Source: Salipiger bermudensis
GTDB taxonomy: Bacteria; Pseudomonadota; Alphaproteobacteria; Rhodobacterales; Rhodobacteraceae
Length of the DNA stretch: 64,000 bases
Direction: 5' to 3'
NCBI RefSeq assembly: GCF_019801965.1
Contig: NZ_JAHVIA010000011.1
Span: 1-64,000 of the forward strand
The notes under the pieces were generated by a model that saw nothing but the letters and a program-made list of their open reading frames with translations, did not search any database and was not told the DNA's origin. Of the stretch, positions 17,252-26,150 are shown in pieces. A program made the translations under genes and the position numbers. Position 1 is the first letter of the stretch. Each line of letters begins with the position of its first letter.

Positions 17252-17281
17252 ACGGGGCGACCCCTTGCAAGGTCGCCCCGT
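17252..17281 (-). terminator. terminator downstream of paoC-type gene
   Basis: ACGGGGCGACC and GGTCGCCCCGT form a perfect 11-bp stem with an 8-base loop. On the minus strand the stem is followed by TTTCGCTT. It begins about 22 bases after the stop of the molybdenum subunit gene and probably ends that operon. Confidence 0.75.
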
Positions 17282-17303
17282 GCTGCCGTCACGGCCTGTC
17301 CGC

Positions 17304-19484
17304 TCAGACGGCGGGCAGGCGATCGATGAACTTGTCCATCGTCAGCGGGTAGTCGCGCACGCGGACGCCGGTGGCGTTGTAGACGCCGTTGGCGATGGCC
17401 GCGGCCACGCCGCAGAGTCCCAGCTCGCCGACGCCCTTGGCCTTGAGCGGCGTCGCCACCGCGTCGAGCGTGTCGAGGAAGATGACCTCCTGCTCGGGGA
17501 TGTCGGCATGCACCGCGACCTCGTAATTCGCCATGTCATGATTGGCGAAGAAGCCGCGCCCGGTGTCGAGCGCCATGTCCTCCGAGAGCGCCGCGCCGAC
17601 GCCCATCACCATGCCGCCGATGACCTGGCTGCGGGCGGTGATCGGGTTGATGATACGACCGGCATCGCAGACCGCGAGCATCCGGCGCACCCGCGTCTCG
17701 CCGGTATAGGCATGCACGCCCACCTCGACGAAATGCGCCCCGAAGGTGCCCATGGCGTAGCCCTTCTGGAAATCACCCCACTGGATCGCGTCCTCGGCGG
17801 AGACCTCTTCATTGATCTCCGAGAGCGCCATGTCGGTGTCGCCGCCGGTGACGCGGCCTCCGTTGAATTCCGCCTCATCGAGGCCGAGATTGCCGGCGAT
17901 CTTCTCGCGCAGCGCCATGCAGGCGGCATAGACGCCCGAGGTCGAGCTCGGCGCGCCGAACTGGCCGCCGGATCCGGAGGAGACCGGGTAGGCGCTGTTG
18001 GCCATGCGCATCTCGACATCGGCCACATCCATGCCCATGGTCTCGGCGGCGGTCTGCGCCAGGATGGTGTAGGAGCCGGTGCCGATATCGGTCATGTCGG
18101 TCTCGATGATCAGCTTGCCGCCATCGAGGATCGCCCGCGCGCCCGAGGGCATCACCAGCGCGCCGCGATAGGCCCCGGCCACGCCGTGCCCGATCAGCCA
18201 GTCGCCGTCGCGCTGACCACCGGGGCTGGTGTTGCGCTGCGACCAGTTGAAGGCCTCGGCGCCGCGCTCGAGGCACTCGACGAAATGACGGTCGCTGAAC
18301 GGGATGTCCGGGTCGGACGGGTTCACCTGCGTGTCATTGACGATGCGGAACTGCACCGGGTCCATGCCCAGCTTCTCGGCCATTTCGTCCATCGCGATCT
18401 CGAGCGCCATCAGGCCGGAAGCCTCGCCCGGGGCGCGCATGTCGGCGGTCTCGGGCAGCGGCATGTCGACCACGTGGTTCTTCACCCGGCGGGTCTCGCC
18501 GGCGTAGAAGACCGGGGTCTGCGCGGTGGCGTTCTCGCCGCGCCCGCCGGGCAGGCAATAGGCCGCGGCCTCGTGCCAGATGCCGGTGAGCTTGCCATCG
18601 GTCCCCGCCGCGAGGCGGATGCGCTGAACGGTGGCCGAGCGGTGGGTGGTGTTGTTCATCACCATCGGGCGTGGCAGCGCCAGCTTCACCGGCACACCGG
18701 CCGCGCGCGAGCCGAGGGCGGCCAGCACCGCGTCGGCGCGCAGCCAAAGCTTGGACCCGAAGCCGCCACCCACGTAGGGGCTCTCGACCCGGATGCGCTC
18801 CTGGTCGATGCCGAAGGTAGTGGCGATTGACTGGTGGTTCCAGTTGATCATCTGGTTCGAGGTCCAGACCGTCATGTCCTCGCCACCCGACCAGTCGACG
18901 GTGGAGCTGTGCGGCTCCATCATCGTGTGGCTCTCGCCGGGCGTGTGATACATCTGGTCGACGACCTGTGCGGCATCGCGGAAGGCGGCGTCGACATCGC
19001 CAACCAGCGTGTCGGGCTCGCCGGTGCCCTGCACCCGCTCGAAGGCGGCGTCGAGATCGAGATCCGCGGGGGCGCCCTCCTCGTACTCGACCTCGATCAG
19101 GGCGCTGGCGGCGCGGGCCTGCTCGAACGTGTCGGCCACCACCACGGCGACGGCCTGGTGATAGTGCTGCACCTCGTCGCCGCCGAACAGGCGCGCGACG
19201 TTGTTCATGCCCTTCTCGAGCGGGTCGATCTCGAGCGTGGTCACCACGGCGCGCACGCCGGGGGCGTTGCGCGCGGCCTCGGCATCCATCCGGGTGATGC
19301 GGCCATGTCCGATGCCGGCACCCAGCGGGTAGCCATAGAGCGCATCGGGGGCCGCGTCATTGCGCTCGTAGGCGTAGGGCGCGGTGCCGGTGACCTTGAG
19401 CGGGCCGTCGATGCGCTGCATCGGCTTGCCCACGACCTTGGCGTTGTCGAAGAGATTGCTTTCGACCGGTTTGGTGAATTCCAT
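17304..19484 (-). CDS. paoC: PaoC-like molybdenum-cofactor subunit of periplasmic aldehyde oxidase (726 aa)
   Basis: The large catalytic subunit of a xanthine-oxidase-family aldehyde oxidoreductase. Cofactor and active-site signatures are visible: YVGGGFGSK, the AxGEASG-like loop MRAPGEASG and the catalytic glutamate in KGVGELGLCG (E687). It lacks its own signal peptide, as expected for E. coli PaoC, which is exported as a complex by the Tat signal on PaoA. Length matches PaoC (~730 aa). It is the last gene of a paoABC operon, with a 1-base gap to paoB. It oxidises aldehydes to acids, probably a broad aromatic/aliphatic range. Confidence 0.92.
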   Translation of the reverse strand: MEFTKPVESNLFDNAKVVGKPMQRIDGPLKVTGTAPYAYERNDAAPDALYGYPLGAGIGHGRITRMDAEAARNAPGVRAVVTTLEIDPLEKGMNNVARLFGGDEVQHYHQAVAVVVADTFEQARAASALIEVEYEEGAPADLDLDAAFERVQGTGEPDTLVGDVDAAFRDAAQVVDQMYHTPGESHTMMEPHSSTVDWSGGEDMTVWTSNQMINWNHQSIATTFGIDQERIRVESPYVGGGFGSKLWLRADAVLAALGSRAAGVPVKLALPRPMVMNNTTHRSATVQRIRLAAGTDGKLTGIWHEAAAYCLPGGRGENATAQTPVFYAGETRRVKNHVVDMPLPETADMRAPGEASGLMALEIAMDEMAEKLGMDPVQFRIVNDTQVNPSDPDIPFSDRHFVECLERGAEAFNWSQRNTSPGGQRDGDWLIGHGVAGAYRGALVMPSGARAILDGGKLIIETDMTDIGTGSYTILAQTAAETMGMDVADVEMRMANSAYPVSSGSGGQFGAPSSTSGVYAACMALREKIAGNLGLDEAEFNGGRVTGGDTDMALSEINEEVSAEDAIQWGDFQKGYAMGTFGAHFVEVGVHAYTGETRVRRMLAVCDAGRIINPITARSQVIGGMVMGVGAALSEDMALDTGRGFFANHDMANYEVAVHADIPEQEVIFLDTLDAVATPLKAKGVGELGLCGVAAAIANGVYNATGVRVRDYPLTMDKFIDRLPAV

Positions 19485-19485
19485 C

Positions 19486-20436
19486 TCAGGACTCCTTCAG
19501 CATGGCCGCGAGCGTGCGCTCGGCGAGGGTGATCTTGAAGGCGTTCTCCTCGGTGGGCCGGGCGCCGTCGAGCAGCACCGACATCACCGCGGAGGCACCG
19601 TTGGGCAGCTCGGCATCGGCGGCGTCGGAGCGCCACGGTTTAGGGGCCACGCCGCCAAGCGCCACCCGGCCGGAGCCGTCGGCCTGACGGATCAGCGCCA
19701 CCGAGACCAGCGCGAAGGCATAGGAGGCGCGGTCGCGGACCTTGTGATACTCCTGCACGCCGCCCACCGGCGCGGGCAGGCGCACATGGGTGATGAGCTC
19801 GCCCGGCATCAGCGCGGTCTCCTGCTCCGGCGTGTCGCCGGGCAGCAGGTGAAACTCCTCGAGCGGAATCTCGCGGGTCATGCCGGTGGGGGTCACCGTC
19901 TCGACCACCGCGTCGAGCGCGCGCATCGCCACCGCCATGTCGGACGGATGGGTCGCGATGCAGGCATCCGAGGTGCCGATCACGCCCAGCTGGCGCGAAA
20001 AGGCGCCTTCGCTGAGCGCGGCGCAGCCGGAGCCGGGCACGCGCTTGTTGCAGGGCTGGTTGGTGTCATAGAAATACGGACACCGCGTGCGCTGCAGCAG
20101 GTTGCCGCCGGTGGTCGCCTTGTTGCGCAGCTGGCCGGTGGCCCCTGCGGCGATGGCACGGGTCAGCAGCGGGTAATCGCGGCGGATGCGGGCGTCGGCG
20201 GAGAGCGCGGTGTTGGTCACCAGCGTGCCGATGCGCAGCCCGCCCTCCTCGGTCTCGGTGATCTCGTCGAGGCCAAGGCCGTTGACGTCGATGACGTGCA
20301 GCGGGGTCTCGATCTCAAGCTTCATCAGGTCGAGAAGGTTGGTGCCGCCAGCAAGGAACTTGGCGCCCTCGACCTCTGCGGCGCGGGCCGCGGCAGCCGC
20401 GGGATCGGCGGGTTTCTCGTAGGAAAAGGCTCTCAT
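19486..20436 (-). CDS. paoB: PaoB-like FAD and [4Fe-4S] subunit of periplasmic aldehyde oxidase (316 aa)
   Basis: The FAD-binding subunit of the xanthine-oxidase family ([32 protein letters not shown]). The segment with C119, C129, C138 ([11 protein letters not shown]) and probably C159 matches the extra [4Fe-4S] insertion known from E. coli PaoB and 4-hydroxybenzoyl-CoA reductase beta. This separates it from ordinary xanthine dehydrogenase FAD subunits. The start at 20436 overlaps the paoA stop (ATGA) and gives the family N-terminus [11 protein letters not shown]. It transfers electrons from the molybdenum site through FAD to an acceptor. Confidence 0.92.
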   Translation of the reverse strand: MRAFSYEKPADPAAAAARAAEVEGAKFLAGGTNLLDLMKLEIETPLHVIDVNGLGLDEITETEEGGLRIGTLVTNTALSADARIRRDYPLLTRAIAAGATGQLRNKATTGGNLLQRTRCPYFYDTNQPCNKRVPGSGCAALSEGAFSRQLGVIGTSDACIATHPSDMAVAMRALDAVVETVTPTGMTREIPLEEFHLLPGDTPEQETALMPGELITHVRLPAPVGGVQEYHKVRDRASYAFALVSVALIRQADGSGRVALGGVAPKPWRSDAADAELPNGASAVMSVLLDGARPTEENAFKITLAERTLAAMLKES

Positions 20437-21074
20437 ACGCTTTCCTCCGCAACTTGAGTGATGGCGGCGAGGATGTTGGCATAGGCGCCGCAGCGGCAGA
20501 TATTGCCCGACATGCGCTCGCGGATCTCGGCATCGGTGATGGCGATCTCGGCGGTCAGGTCGCCGGTGACGTGGCTCGGGATGCCGGCACGGATCTCCTC
20601 GATGACCTTGCGGGCCGACTGGATCTGGCCCGGTGTGCAATAGCCGCACTGAAAACCGTCATGCTCGACGAAGGCCGCCTGCATCGGATCGAGATTCTCG
20701 GGCTGGCCGATGCCCTCGATGGTCTCGACCTCGTCGCCGTCATGCATCACCGCGAGGCTCAGGCACGAGTTGATGCGCTCGCCGTTCACCGTGCAGGTGC
20801 AGGCGCCGCACTGGCCGTGGTCGCAGCCCTTCTTGGTGCCGGTGAGCTTGAGGTGCTCGCGCAGCGCATCCAGCAGCGTGGTGCGGTTGTCGACGGTCAG
20901 CTCGCGCGGCTCGCCATTCACCGTGAGCGTGACGGTGGAGGTTTCGGGACCGGCGGGCGCGGCGCTGCTCTGGGCCGCGGCACCGCCACGGTTGACGGCG
21001 GAGAAGGCGGCTGCGGCGGCTGTGCCGGCCAGAAGGGTGCGGCGGCGCAGGCTGAAATCGATGGGTGGGCTCAT
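20433..21074 (-). CDS. paoA: PaoA-like [2Fe-2S] subunit with Tat signal (213 aa)
   Basis: The iron-sulfur subunit of the periplasmic aldehyde oxidase. The N-terminus has a twin-arginine leader ([20 protein letters not shown]), the export signal for the whole folded heterotrimer. The plant-type [2Fe-2S] site uses C84, C89, C92 and C104. The second site uses C143, C146, C193 and C195 ([15 protein letters not shown]). It is first in the paoABC operon. The promoter region holds two CTCATGA sites (21186-21214), linking it to the LysR regulon of this cluster. Confidence 0.93.
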   Translation of the reverse strand: MSPPIDFSLRRRTLLAGTAAAAAFSAVNRGGAAAQSSAAPAGPETSTVTLTVNGEPRELTVDNRTTLLDALREHLKLTGTKKGCDHGQCGACTCTVNGERINSCLSLAVMHDGDEVETIEGIGQPENLDPMQAAFVEHDGFQCGYCTPGQIQSARKVIEEIRAGIPSHVTGDLTAEIAITDAEIRERMSGNICRCGAYANILAAITQVAEESV

Positions 21075-21185
21075 AAGAGTTCCTTCCTCTCGCGTGGGGT
21101 CGGCCGCGGCGGGAGGCGGCCGCGCCGGATGACGATGATGGAGGGAATGCTAGGGCGGGAAAGGGCCGAGCAAAGCGATTTGAGA

Positions 21186-21214
21186 CTCATGATGACAATC
21201 GAACAGGCTCATGA
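21186..21214. promoter_or_regulatory. two CTCATGA half-sites, candidate LysR-controlled divergent promoter
   Basis: CTCATGA occurs at 21186-21192 and again at 21208-21214, 22 bases apart (about two helical turns). The second copy sits in GGCTCATGAAACC, a 13-mer identical to 12436-12448. The sites lie in the 408-base gap (21075-21482) between the divergent paoABC operon and the FNT channel gene. I see no gene in that gap. Confidence 0.55.
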
Positions 21215-21482
21215 AACCAAACCGATTTTCGCGCGTTTAACGTGGTTTCGCAGGGCGTCTCGAGCCCCGGAACGGTGCGCCTCGCGTGCCGCTTGCGCGG
21301 TTGTGCGGGCGGCGTCGAGGCCGCGTCCGAGGCGGGGCCGGGCAGCTGGCCTCGCCCGAGATACCCTTTTGCTTTCCCGGAGCTAGCTCCACTCACTGAA
21401 ACGCCAAGCATCGATCCGCAGCACGCGAGATGACGGCAGGACGGGCCGATGGCGGCCCTCCGCAATCGAAAGGCCCGCAGAG

Positions 21483-22316
21483 ATGCCAAGAACCGCCCCT
21501 CCCAGCGAGGATATTCACCCCTCCGAACAGGAGAAGAAGGATATCGCCGACAACCAGGGCCTCAGCGCCGTCTCGGTCTACGGCATCGTACACGAGGAGG
21601 GCGTGGACGAGCTGGAGCGGCCGGTTTCCTCGCTCTGGTGGTCGGGCGTGGCGGCGGGCCTCGGGATCACCGCCTCGGTGACCGCCGAAGGCATCCTGCA
21701 CACGATGTTTGAAGGCCACCCCTATCAGGCCGCGATCGAGAATCTCGGCTATTCGGTGGGCTTCGTTCTGGTGATCCTCGGGCGTTTGCAGCTTTTCACC
21801 GAGAACACGCTCACCGCGATCCTGCCGCTGCTGGTGCAGCGGACACCGAAGATGCTCTGGTGCACCGCGCGGCTCTGGGCGGTGATCCTGGTGGCGAATT
21901 TCGTCGGCACCTTCTTGGCCATCGCCTTCGCGGTCTGGGGCGGCTCGATCCCGCCCGAGCACGTGCAGGGCATGATCGCGATCTCGCGCCACTTCGCCGA
22001 GCACACGCCTTGGGAGGCGTTCACCCTCGGGGTGCCGGCGGGCTTCTACGTTGCCGCGATCGTCTGGATGATGCCCTCGGCGCGGGGGGCGTCGGTGCTG
22101 GTGATCGTCATGTTCACCTACCTGATCGCGATGGGCGGCTTCACCCACGTGATCGCCGGCTCGGCCGAGATGTTCCTGCTGCTGCTGAGCGGAGAGGTGG
22201 GGCCGCTTGAGGTCGTGTCGCTGCTCGGGGCCACACTGATGGGCAACATCCTCGGGGGTACCGGCCTCTTCGCGCTGCTGGCCTACGGACAGGTGGCGCA
22301 AGAGATCGAGCGCTGA
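21483..22316 (+). CDS. formate/nitrite-transporter-family channel, YfdC-like (277 aa)
   Basis: An integral membrane protein of the FNT family. It has an unusually hydrophilic ~55-residue N-terminus (SEDIHPSEQEKKDIADNQGL) and then six predicted transmembrane helices. The family motifs GFTHVIAGSAEMFLLL and LLGATLMGNILGGTGLFALL are present. The soluble N-terminus and length fit the YfdC-like subgroup rather than FocA or NirC. Substrates of that subgroup are poorly defined and probably small monovalent anions or weak acids. It is divergent from paoABC and may pass an acid product of aldehyde oxidation. It ends 21 bases from the convergent acyl-CoA ligase. Confidence 0.88.
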   Translation: MPRTAPPSEDIHPSEQEKKDIADNQGLSAVSVYGIVHEEGVDELERPVSSLWWSGVAAGLGITASVTAEGILHTMFEGHPYQAAIENLGYSVGFVLVILGRLQLFTENTLTAILPLLVQRTPKMLWCTARLWAVILVANFVGTFLAIAFAVWGGSIPPEHVQGMIAISRHFAEHTPWEAFTLGVPAGFYVAAIVWMMPSARGASVLVIVMFTYLIAMGGFTHVIAGSAEMFLLLLSGEVGPLEVVSLLGATLMGNILGGTGLFALLAYGQVAQEIER

Positions 22317-22337
22317 GCCCGGCCAGTTGCGGCAGTG

Positions 22338-23828
22338 TCAGCCGCCGGGGGTCCAATCCCGGCGGAGCGCCTTGCGGCGGATCTTGCCGAAGCCGTCGCG
22401 GGGCAGCGCCTCGCACTGCTTGACCTGCTTGGGGATCTCCTGCGGGCTCAGGTGGGCGGCGCAGTAATCGTGCAGCGCCCGCTGGTCGGGCGCCGCGCTG
22501 CCCTTCGGCACGACGCAGGCCACCACCCGCTGGCCCCATTCCCGGTCATCGATGCCGAACACCACCGCGTCGCGGATCTCGGGATGTTGCAGCAGCACCG
22601 CCTCGACGGTCTCGGGATGGACCTTGACGCCACCGGTGTTGATCACGTCGTCGCGCCGCCCGCCGAGATAGAGGAAGCCGTCGGCGTCGAGCCAGCCGAC
22701 ATCGCCGATGCTCTGGAAGCCGTCAGCATCGCGCTCGGGCTGCGGCGCGTCGGGGCCGGTATAGTGGCTGCGCGCGCCAAGATCGGCGGGGCGCATGAAG
22801 ATCTCGCCGGTCTCGCCCACGGGCAGGAGCGTGCCGTCGGGGCCGTAGATGCGGATCTCCGTCTCGAAGCCGCAACCGACCGAGCCGCGATGGGCGAGCC
22901 ATTCGGTGCCGGTGATCGTGGTCTGGCCGGTGTTCTCGCCCGAGCCATACATCTCGGTGACGCGCTCGGGGCCGAGCACGTCGATCCACGCCTGCTTGAG
23001 CCAGGCCGCGCAGGGCGCCCCGGTGTGGTAGAGTGCGTGCAGGCTGGAAAGCGTCGCGCCGCTTTCCTCGAGATGGTCGATCATCCGCACCATCATCGTC
23101 GGCACCAGCATGGCGAAGCCGATCTCGAAGCGGTCGATGGCCTGCAGCGCGCGCACCGCGTCGAAGCGCTCCATCAGCACCAGCCGGTTGCCCTCGAAGA
23201 GCCCGTTCTGTGCCCATGTGAAGGGCGCGTTATGCGACATCGCCCCGCAGACCAGCTGCACCTGATCGCAGCGAAAACCGAGCCGCGGCGCGACGCGGCC
23301 CCAGCTCGAGCCCGGCACGCGGGTGAAGGGGCGCTCGTCGCACATCATCTTGGGCAGGCCGGTGGAGCCGCCCGACAGGACGATCTTGCCCGGGGTCGAG
23401 ATGCGATCCTCGACGGGAGTTTCGGGCAGCGCCTCGGCCTCGGCCTCGAACTCGGCCAACGTCACGTCGCCTGTGCCCGGGCGCTGCGCGATGACCAGCG
23501 CCGCGCCGCTGCGCGCCTTCATGGCCTGCGCGGTCTCGGGCAGGATGCCGGGATCGAGCACCATGGTGGTGGCGCCGCAGCGCCAGATCGCGATGGCCAT
23601 CGCCAGATGGGCGGGGATGTTGCCGAGGGCGAAGGCGACCACGTCGCCCTGCCCCACGCCGCGCGCCATCAGCGCGCGGGCGAAGCGGTCGGTCAGGACG
23701 TTGAGCGCCTCCCAGCTCAGCGACTGCTCCGCGCCTTTCGCCGGCAGGAAGCGCACGGCCTCGGCGCTGCCGCGCTCGGCGGCAAGGTGGCGCAGCCTCG
23801 CGCCGTAGCTGATCGGTGTCACCGTCAT
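22338..23828 (-). CDS. acyl-CoA synthetase / class I adenylate-forming enzyme (496 aa)
   Basis: An ATP-dependent acid-CoA ligase. Motifs in order are the phosphate loop VLSGGSTGLPKMM (about 152-164), the adenine motif MYGSGENTG, the hinge region DVGWLDADGFLYLGGRRDDV and the C-terminal catalytic lysine in DGFGKIRRKALR. Length is normal. It is last in the operon DapA-like, DctP, DctQ, DctM, DUF3830, ligase. It presumably activates the acid brought in by that TRAP transporter before beta-oxidation-like steps. The chain length or ring nature of the substrate cannot be read. Confidence 0.92.
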   Translation of the reverse strand: MTVTPISYGARLRHLAAERGSAEAVRFLPAKGAEQSLSWEALNVLTDRFARALMARGVGQGDVVAFALGNIPAHLAMAIAIWRCGATTMVLDPGILPETAQAMKARSGAALVIAQRPGTGDVTLAEFEAEAEALPETPVEDRISTPGKIVLSGGSTGLPKMMCDERPFTRVPGSSWGRVAPRLGFRCDQVQLVCGAMSHNAPFTWAQNGLFEGNRLVLMERFDAVRALQAIDRFEIGFAMLVPTMMVRMIDHLEESGATLSSLHALYHTGAPCAAWLKQAWIDVLGPERVTEMYGSGENTGQTTITGTEWLAHRGSVGCGFETEIRIYGPDGTLLPVGETGEIFMRPADLGARSHYTGPDAPQPERDADGFQSIGDVGWLDADGFLYLGGRRDDVINTGGVKVHPETVEAVLLQHPEIRDAVVFGIDDREWGQRVVACVVPKGSAAPDQRALHDYCAAHLSPQEIPKQVKQCEALPRDGFGKIRRKALRRDWTPGG

Positions 23829-23846
23829 GATCCGTCCTTCAGGTCG

Positions 23847-24260
23847 TCAGACTTCCTCGAAATGGATGTCCTGCGCACCCTCCCACAGCACCTTGGGCCC
23901 GATTTCCTTCAGCTTGTCGAGGTTCGACGTCAGCGTGATGAAATGGTTGCCCGCGAGTTGCCCCATCTTGGAGGCGAAATGCACGCCGCCATAGGCCAGC
24001 AGGATCTCGGTTTCCGAGATGCCACCGGGATAGAGGATGAACTGCCCCGGCGCCGGGAAGCTGGTGTGGTTCTCGTACTCGACGCCGAAATCGGTCTCGC
24101 CGAGGGGGATCCACACGCCCTCGCCGGACCAGCGCACATGCACCACCTTGCTGGTATAGGGCATCTGGGCGCGGAAGGCGGCGACGGTCTTGGGCGCGGC
24201 CTCTTCCTCGAAGCGCGCGTCGAACTCGATGCCCGCGATGGTGACTTTGAGCTTGGTCAT
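23847..24260 (-). CDS. DUF3830-family protein (137 aa)
   Basis: A small soluble protein matching the DUF3830 pattern: KLKVTIAGIEFDARFEEEAA at the N-terminus, a central GVWIPLG and a PGQFILYPGGISETEILLAY core. The fold is thought to be cyclophilin-like. The function is not established. DUF3830 genes are commonly found beside hydantoinases, amidohydrolases and TRAP or ABC uptake genes, as here. It lies between the large TRAP permease gene and the acyl-CoA ligase with gaps of about 19 bases, clearly in the same operon. It may be an isomerase or binding protein for the imported acid (inference). Confidence 0.78.
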   Translation of the reverse strand: MTKLKVTIAGIEFDARFEEEAAPKTVAAFRAQMPYTSKVVHVRWSGEGVWIPLGETDFGVEYENHTSFPAPGQFILYPGGISETEILLAYGGVHFASKMGQLAGNHFITLTSNLDKLKEIGPKVLWEGAQDIHFEEV

Positions 24261-24279
24261 GGTCTTGTCCTTGAAAGAA

Positions 24280-25566
24280 TTATTCGATGAGCCCGAAGAG
24301 CCGCGGCAGGAACAGCGACAGGTCGGGGATGAAGGTCACCGCGAGCAGCATGGCGAAGAGCCCGGCCAGCGGCCAGCCGAGGCGGCGCGACACCTGCAGC
24401 ACCGATCGCCCGGCGACGCTCGACGACACGAAGAGCGAGACGCCGTAGGGTGGGGTCACGGTGCCGATGGCGCAGTTGAGGATGACGAGCAGCGAGAAGT
24501 GGATCGGATCGACCCCCATCTGCGCCGCGATCGGCGACAGCACCGGCACGATGATCAGGATCGCGGCGATGGTTTCGAGGAACATGCCCACGAAGAGGAA
24601 CAGCAGGTTGGCGATGATCAGGAAGATCAGCGTGCTGGTCGAGACGCTGGCGATCCAGTCGCCGAGGATGCGCGGCACGTTGGCATTTGCGATCAGCCAG
24701 GAGAACACGCTGGCGGTGCCGATGATCAGCATGACGGCGGCCGAGAGCGAGGCGGTGCGCAGGATCAGCCCCGGCAGTTTGGAGATCTTGAGGTCGCGAT
24801 AGACGAAAAGCCCGACGAGAAGCCCGTAGAAGCCGGAGATCGCGGCGGCCTCGGTGGGGGTGAAGACCCCGCCCAGGATACCGCCAAGGATCAGCACCGG
24901 CATCCCGGCGGCGGGCAGCGCCGCCCAGCCGGTTCGGCCCAGCCGCTTGAGGGTGAAGGGCTCGGTCTCGCGATAGGCCGCGCCGCCCTTGCGGGCCTGG
25001 AAATAGGCGATGATCATCAGCATCACGATGCACATCAGCCCCGGCAGCACGCCGGCGATGAACAGCGCCCCGATCGAGACGTTGGAGATCACTGCGAGGA
25101 TCACCATGGTCAGGCTCGGCGGGATGACCTGCGCGATGGAGCCGGCACAGGCGATCAGCGCCGCGCCGAAATCGACGTCATAGCCGCGCCGGCGCAGCTG
25201 CGGCTGCATGATCGCCGAGATCGCAGCGGTGTCGGCCGAGCCCGAGCCCGAGATCGCGGCGAGGCCAGCGGCGGCGACGCAGCTTACCTGGTAGAGGCTG
25301 CCGACCACCCAGCCGATCAGTGCGGAGGCGAAATCGACGATGCGGCGCGAGATGCCGCCCGCGTCCATGATGACGCCGGCAAAGACGAAGAACGGGATCG
25401 CCATCAGGGTGAAGGAGTTGAGCCCGGCGAAGACGCGCTGGCTGACGATGGCGACGGGCACGTCGGTTGTCATCACTAGCGCCAGCACCGCCGAGGCGCC
25501 GAGCACGAAGACAACCGGCACGCCAAGGGCCAGCAGGAAGACGAAGGCGGCAGCGATCACCAGCAT
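24280..25566 (-). CDS. TRAP transporter large permease, DctM type (428 aa)
   Basis: The 12-helix membrane subunit of a TRAP transporter, which uses a sodium gradient. Family segments are clear: FVFAGVIMDAGGISRRIVDF, ISGSGSADTAAISAIMQPQL, IPPSLTMVILAV and NCAIGTVTPPYGVSLFVSSS. Length is typical (~425 aa). Its start overlaps the stop of the DctQ gene by one base (TGATG). With the DctQ and DctP genes it makes a complete system, likely for a carboxylic acid. Confidence 0.95.
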   Translation of the reverse strand: MLVIAAAFVFLLALGVPVVFVLGASAVLALVMTTDVPVAIVSQRVFAGLNSFTLMAIPFFVFAGVIMDAGGISRRIVDFASALIGWVVGSLYQVSCVAAAGLAAISGSGSADTAAISAIMQPQLRRRGYDVDFGAALIACAGSIAQVIPPSLTMVILAVISNVSIGALFIAGVLPGLMCIVMLMIIAYFQARKGGAAYRETEPFTLKRLGRTGWAALPAAGMPVLILGGILGGVFTPTEAAAISGFYGLLVGLFVYRDLKISKLPGLILRTASLSAAVMLIIGTASVFSWLIANANVPRILGDWIASVSTSTLIFLIIANLLFLFVGMFLETIAAILIIVPVLSPIAAQMGVDPIHFSLLVILNCAIGTVTPPYGVSLFVSSSVAGRSVLQVSRRLGWPLAGLFAMLLAVTFIPDLSLFLPRLFGLIE

Positions 25567-26078
25567 CAGATCGCCTCCTCGGCATCGGGCTCGGGCGGCG
25601 GGAACGGATTGTCCCAGCGCTGGATGACGGCAAGCAGCAGCTCGAGCACCATGTAGCCGGCGCCGAAGGGCAGGCAGATATAGATGTATTTCATCGGCAC
25701 GCGCAGGGCCGGCGAGCTCTGGAATTCGCCCATGCGCAGGAGCGGCAGGCTGCCATAGGCCAGCACCGCGAGAAACGCCGCGACCACCAGCGCGATGGCC
25801 ACCAGCGCGACGCGGGCGGCGGGCAGCGGCAGCTTCGCGGGGAGCATGTCGATGGCGACGTGCTGGCCCCGCGCCACGGCCACGCCGGAGCCCAGCAGCA
25901 CCAGCCAGATCTGGCTGAAGGTCGCGATCTCGGAGGCCTGCGCGATGGAGTAGTTGAAGACGTATCGCCCCCCGACCTGCACCAGCACCGAGATCATCAT
26001 CACGGTGAACAGCAGGATCACCACGCCCGAGACGACGAAGCGCAGGGCAAGGCAGAGGCGTTCGAGAAGGGCGAACAT
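25566..26078 (-). CDS. TRAP transporter small permease, DctQ type (170 aa)
   Basis: A four-helix small membrane subunit. The family pattern VQVGGRYVFNYSIAQASEIA then TFSQIWLVLLGSGVAVARGQ is present, followed by HVAIDML. It bridges DctP and DctM. The C-terminus is acidic and proline-rich (FPPPEPDAEEAI). Gene order is P-Q-M, unlike the second TRAP system in this window (Q-M-P). It is 72 bases downstream of the binding-protein gene, with a strong hairpin in between. Confidence 0.92.
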   Translation of the reverse strand: MFALLERLCLALRFVVSGVVILLFTVMMISVLVQVGGRYVFNYSIAQASEIATFSQIWLVLLGSGVAVARGQHVAIDMLPAKLPLPAARVALVAIALVVAAFLAVLAYGSLPLLRMGEFQSSPALRVPMKYIYICLPFGAGYMVLELLLAVIQRWDNPFPPPEPDAEEAI

Positions 26079-26101
26079 GCGCGGGCTTTCCTTACGAGAA
26101 G

Positions 26102-26129
26102 CCCCGGCCGCGGGTGAGCGCGGCCGGGG
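26102..26129 (-). promoter_or_regulatory. strong intercistronic hairpin after dctP-type gene
   Basis: CCCCGGCCGCG-GGTGAG-CGCGGCCGGGG is a perfect 11-bp stem just after the DctP stop (26151) on the minus strand. It has no U-run, so it probably stabilises the upstream mRNA and sets a higher binding-protein level than the permeases. Confidence 0.65.
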
Positions 26130-26150
26130 GAGTGGGGTCGAGTTGGGAGA

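Noticed and set aside
22335-24290. Long plus-strand frame opposite the acyl-CoA ligase and DUF3830 genes
   Set aside because: Antisense shadow. The minus-strand products have complete motif sets.
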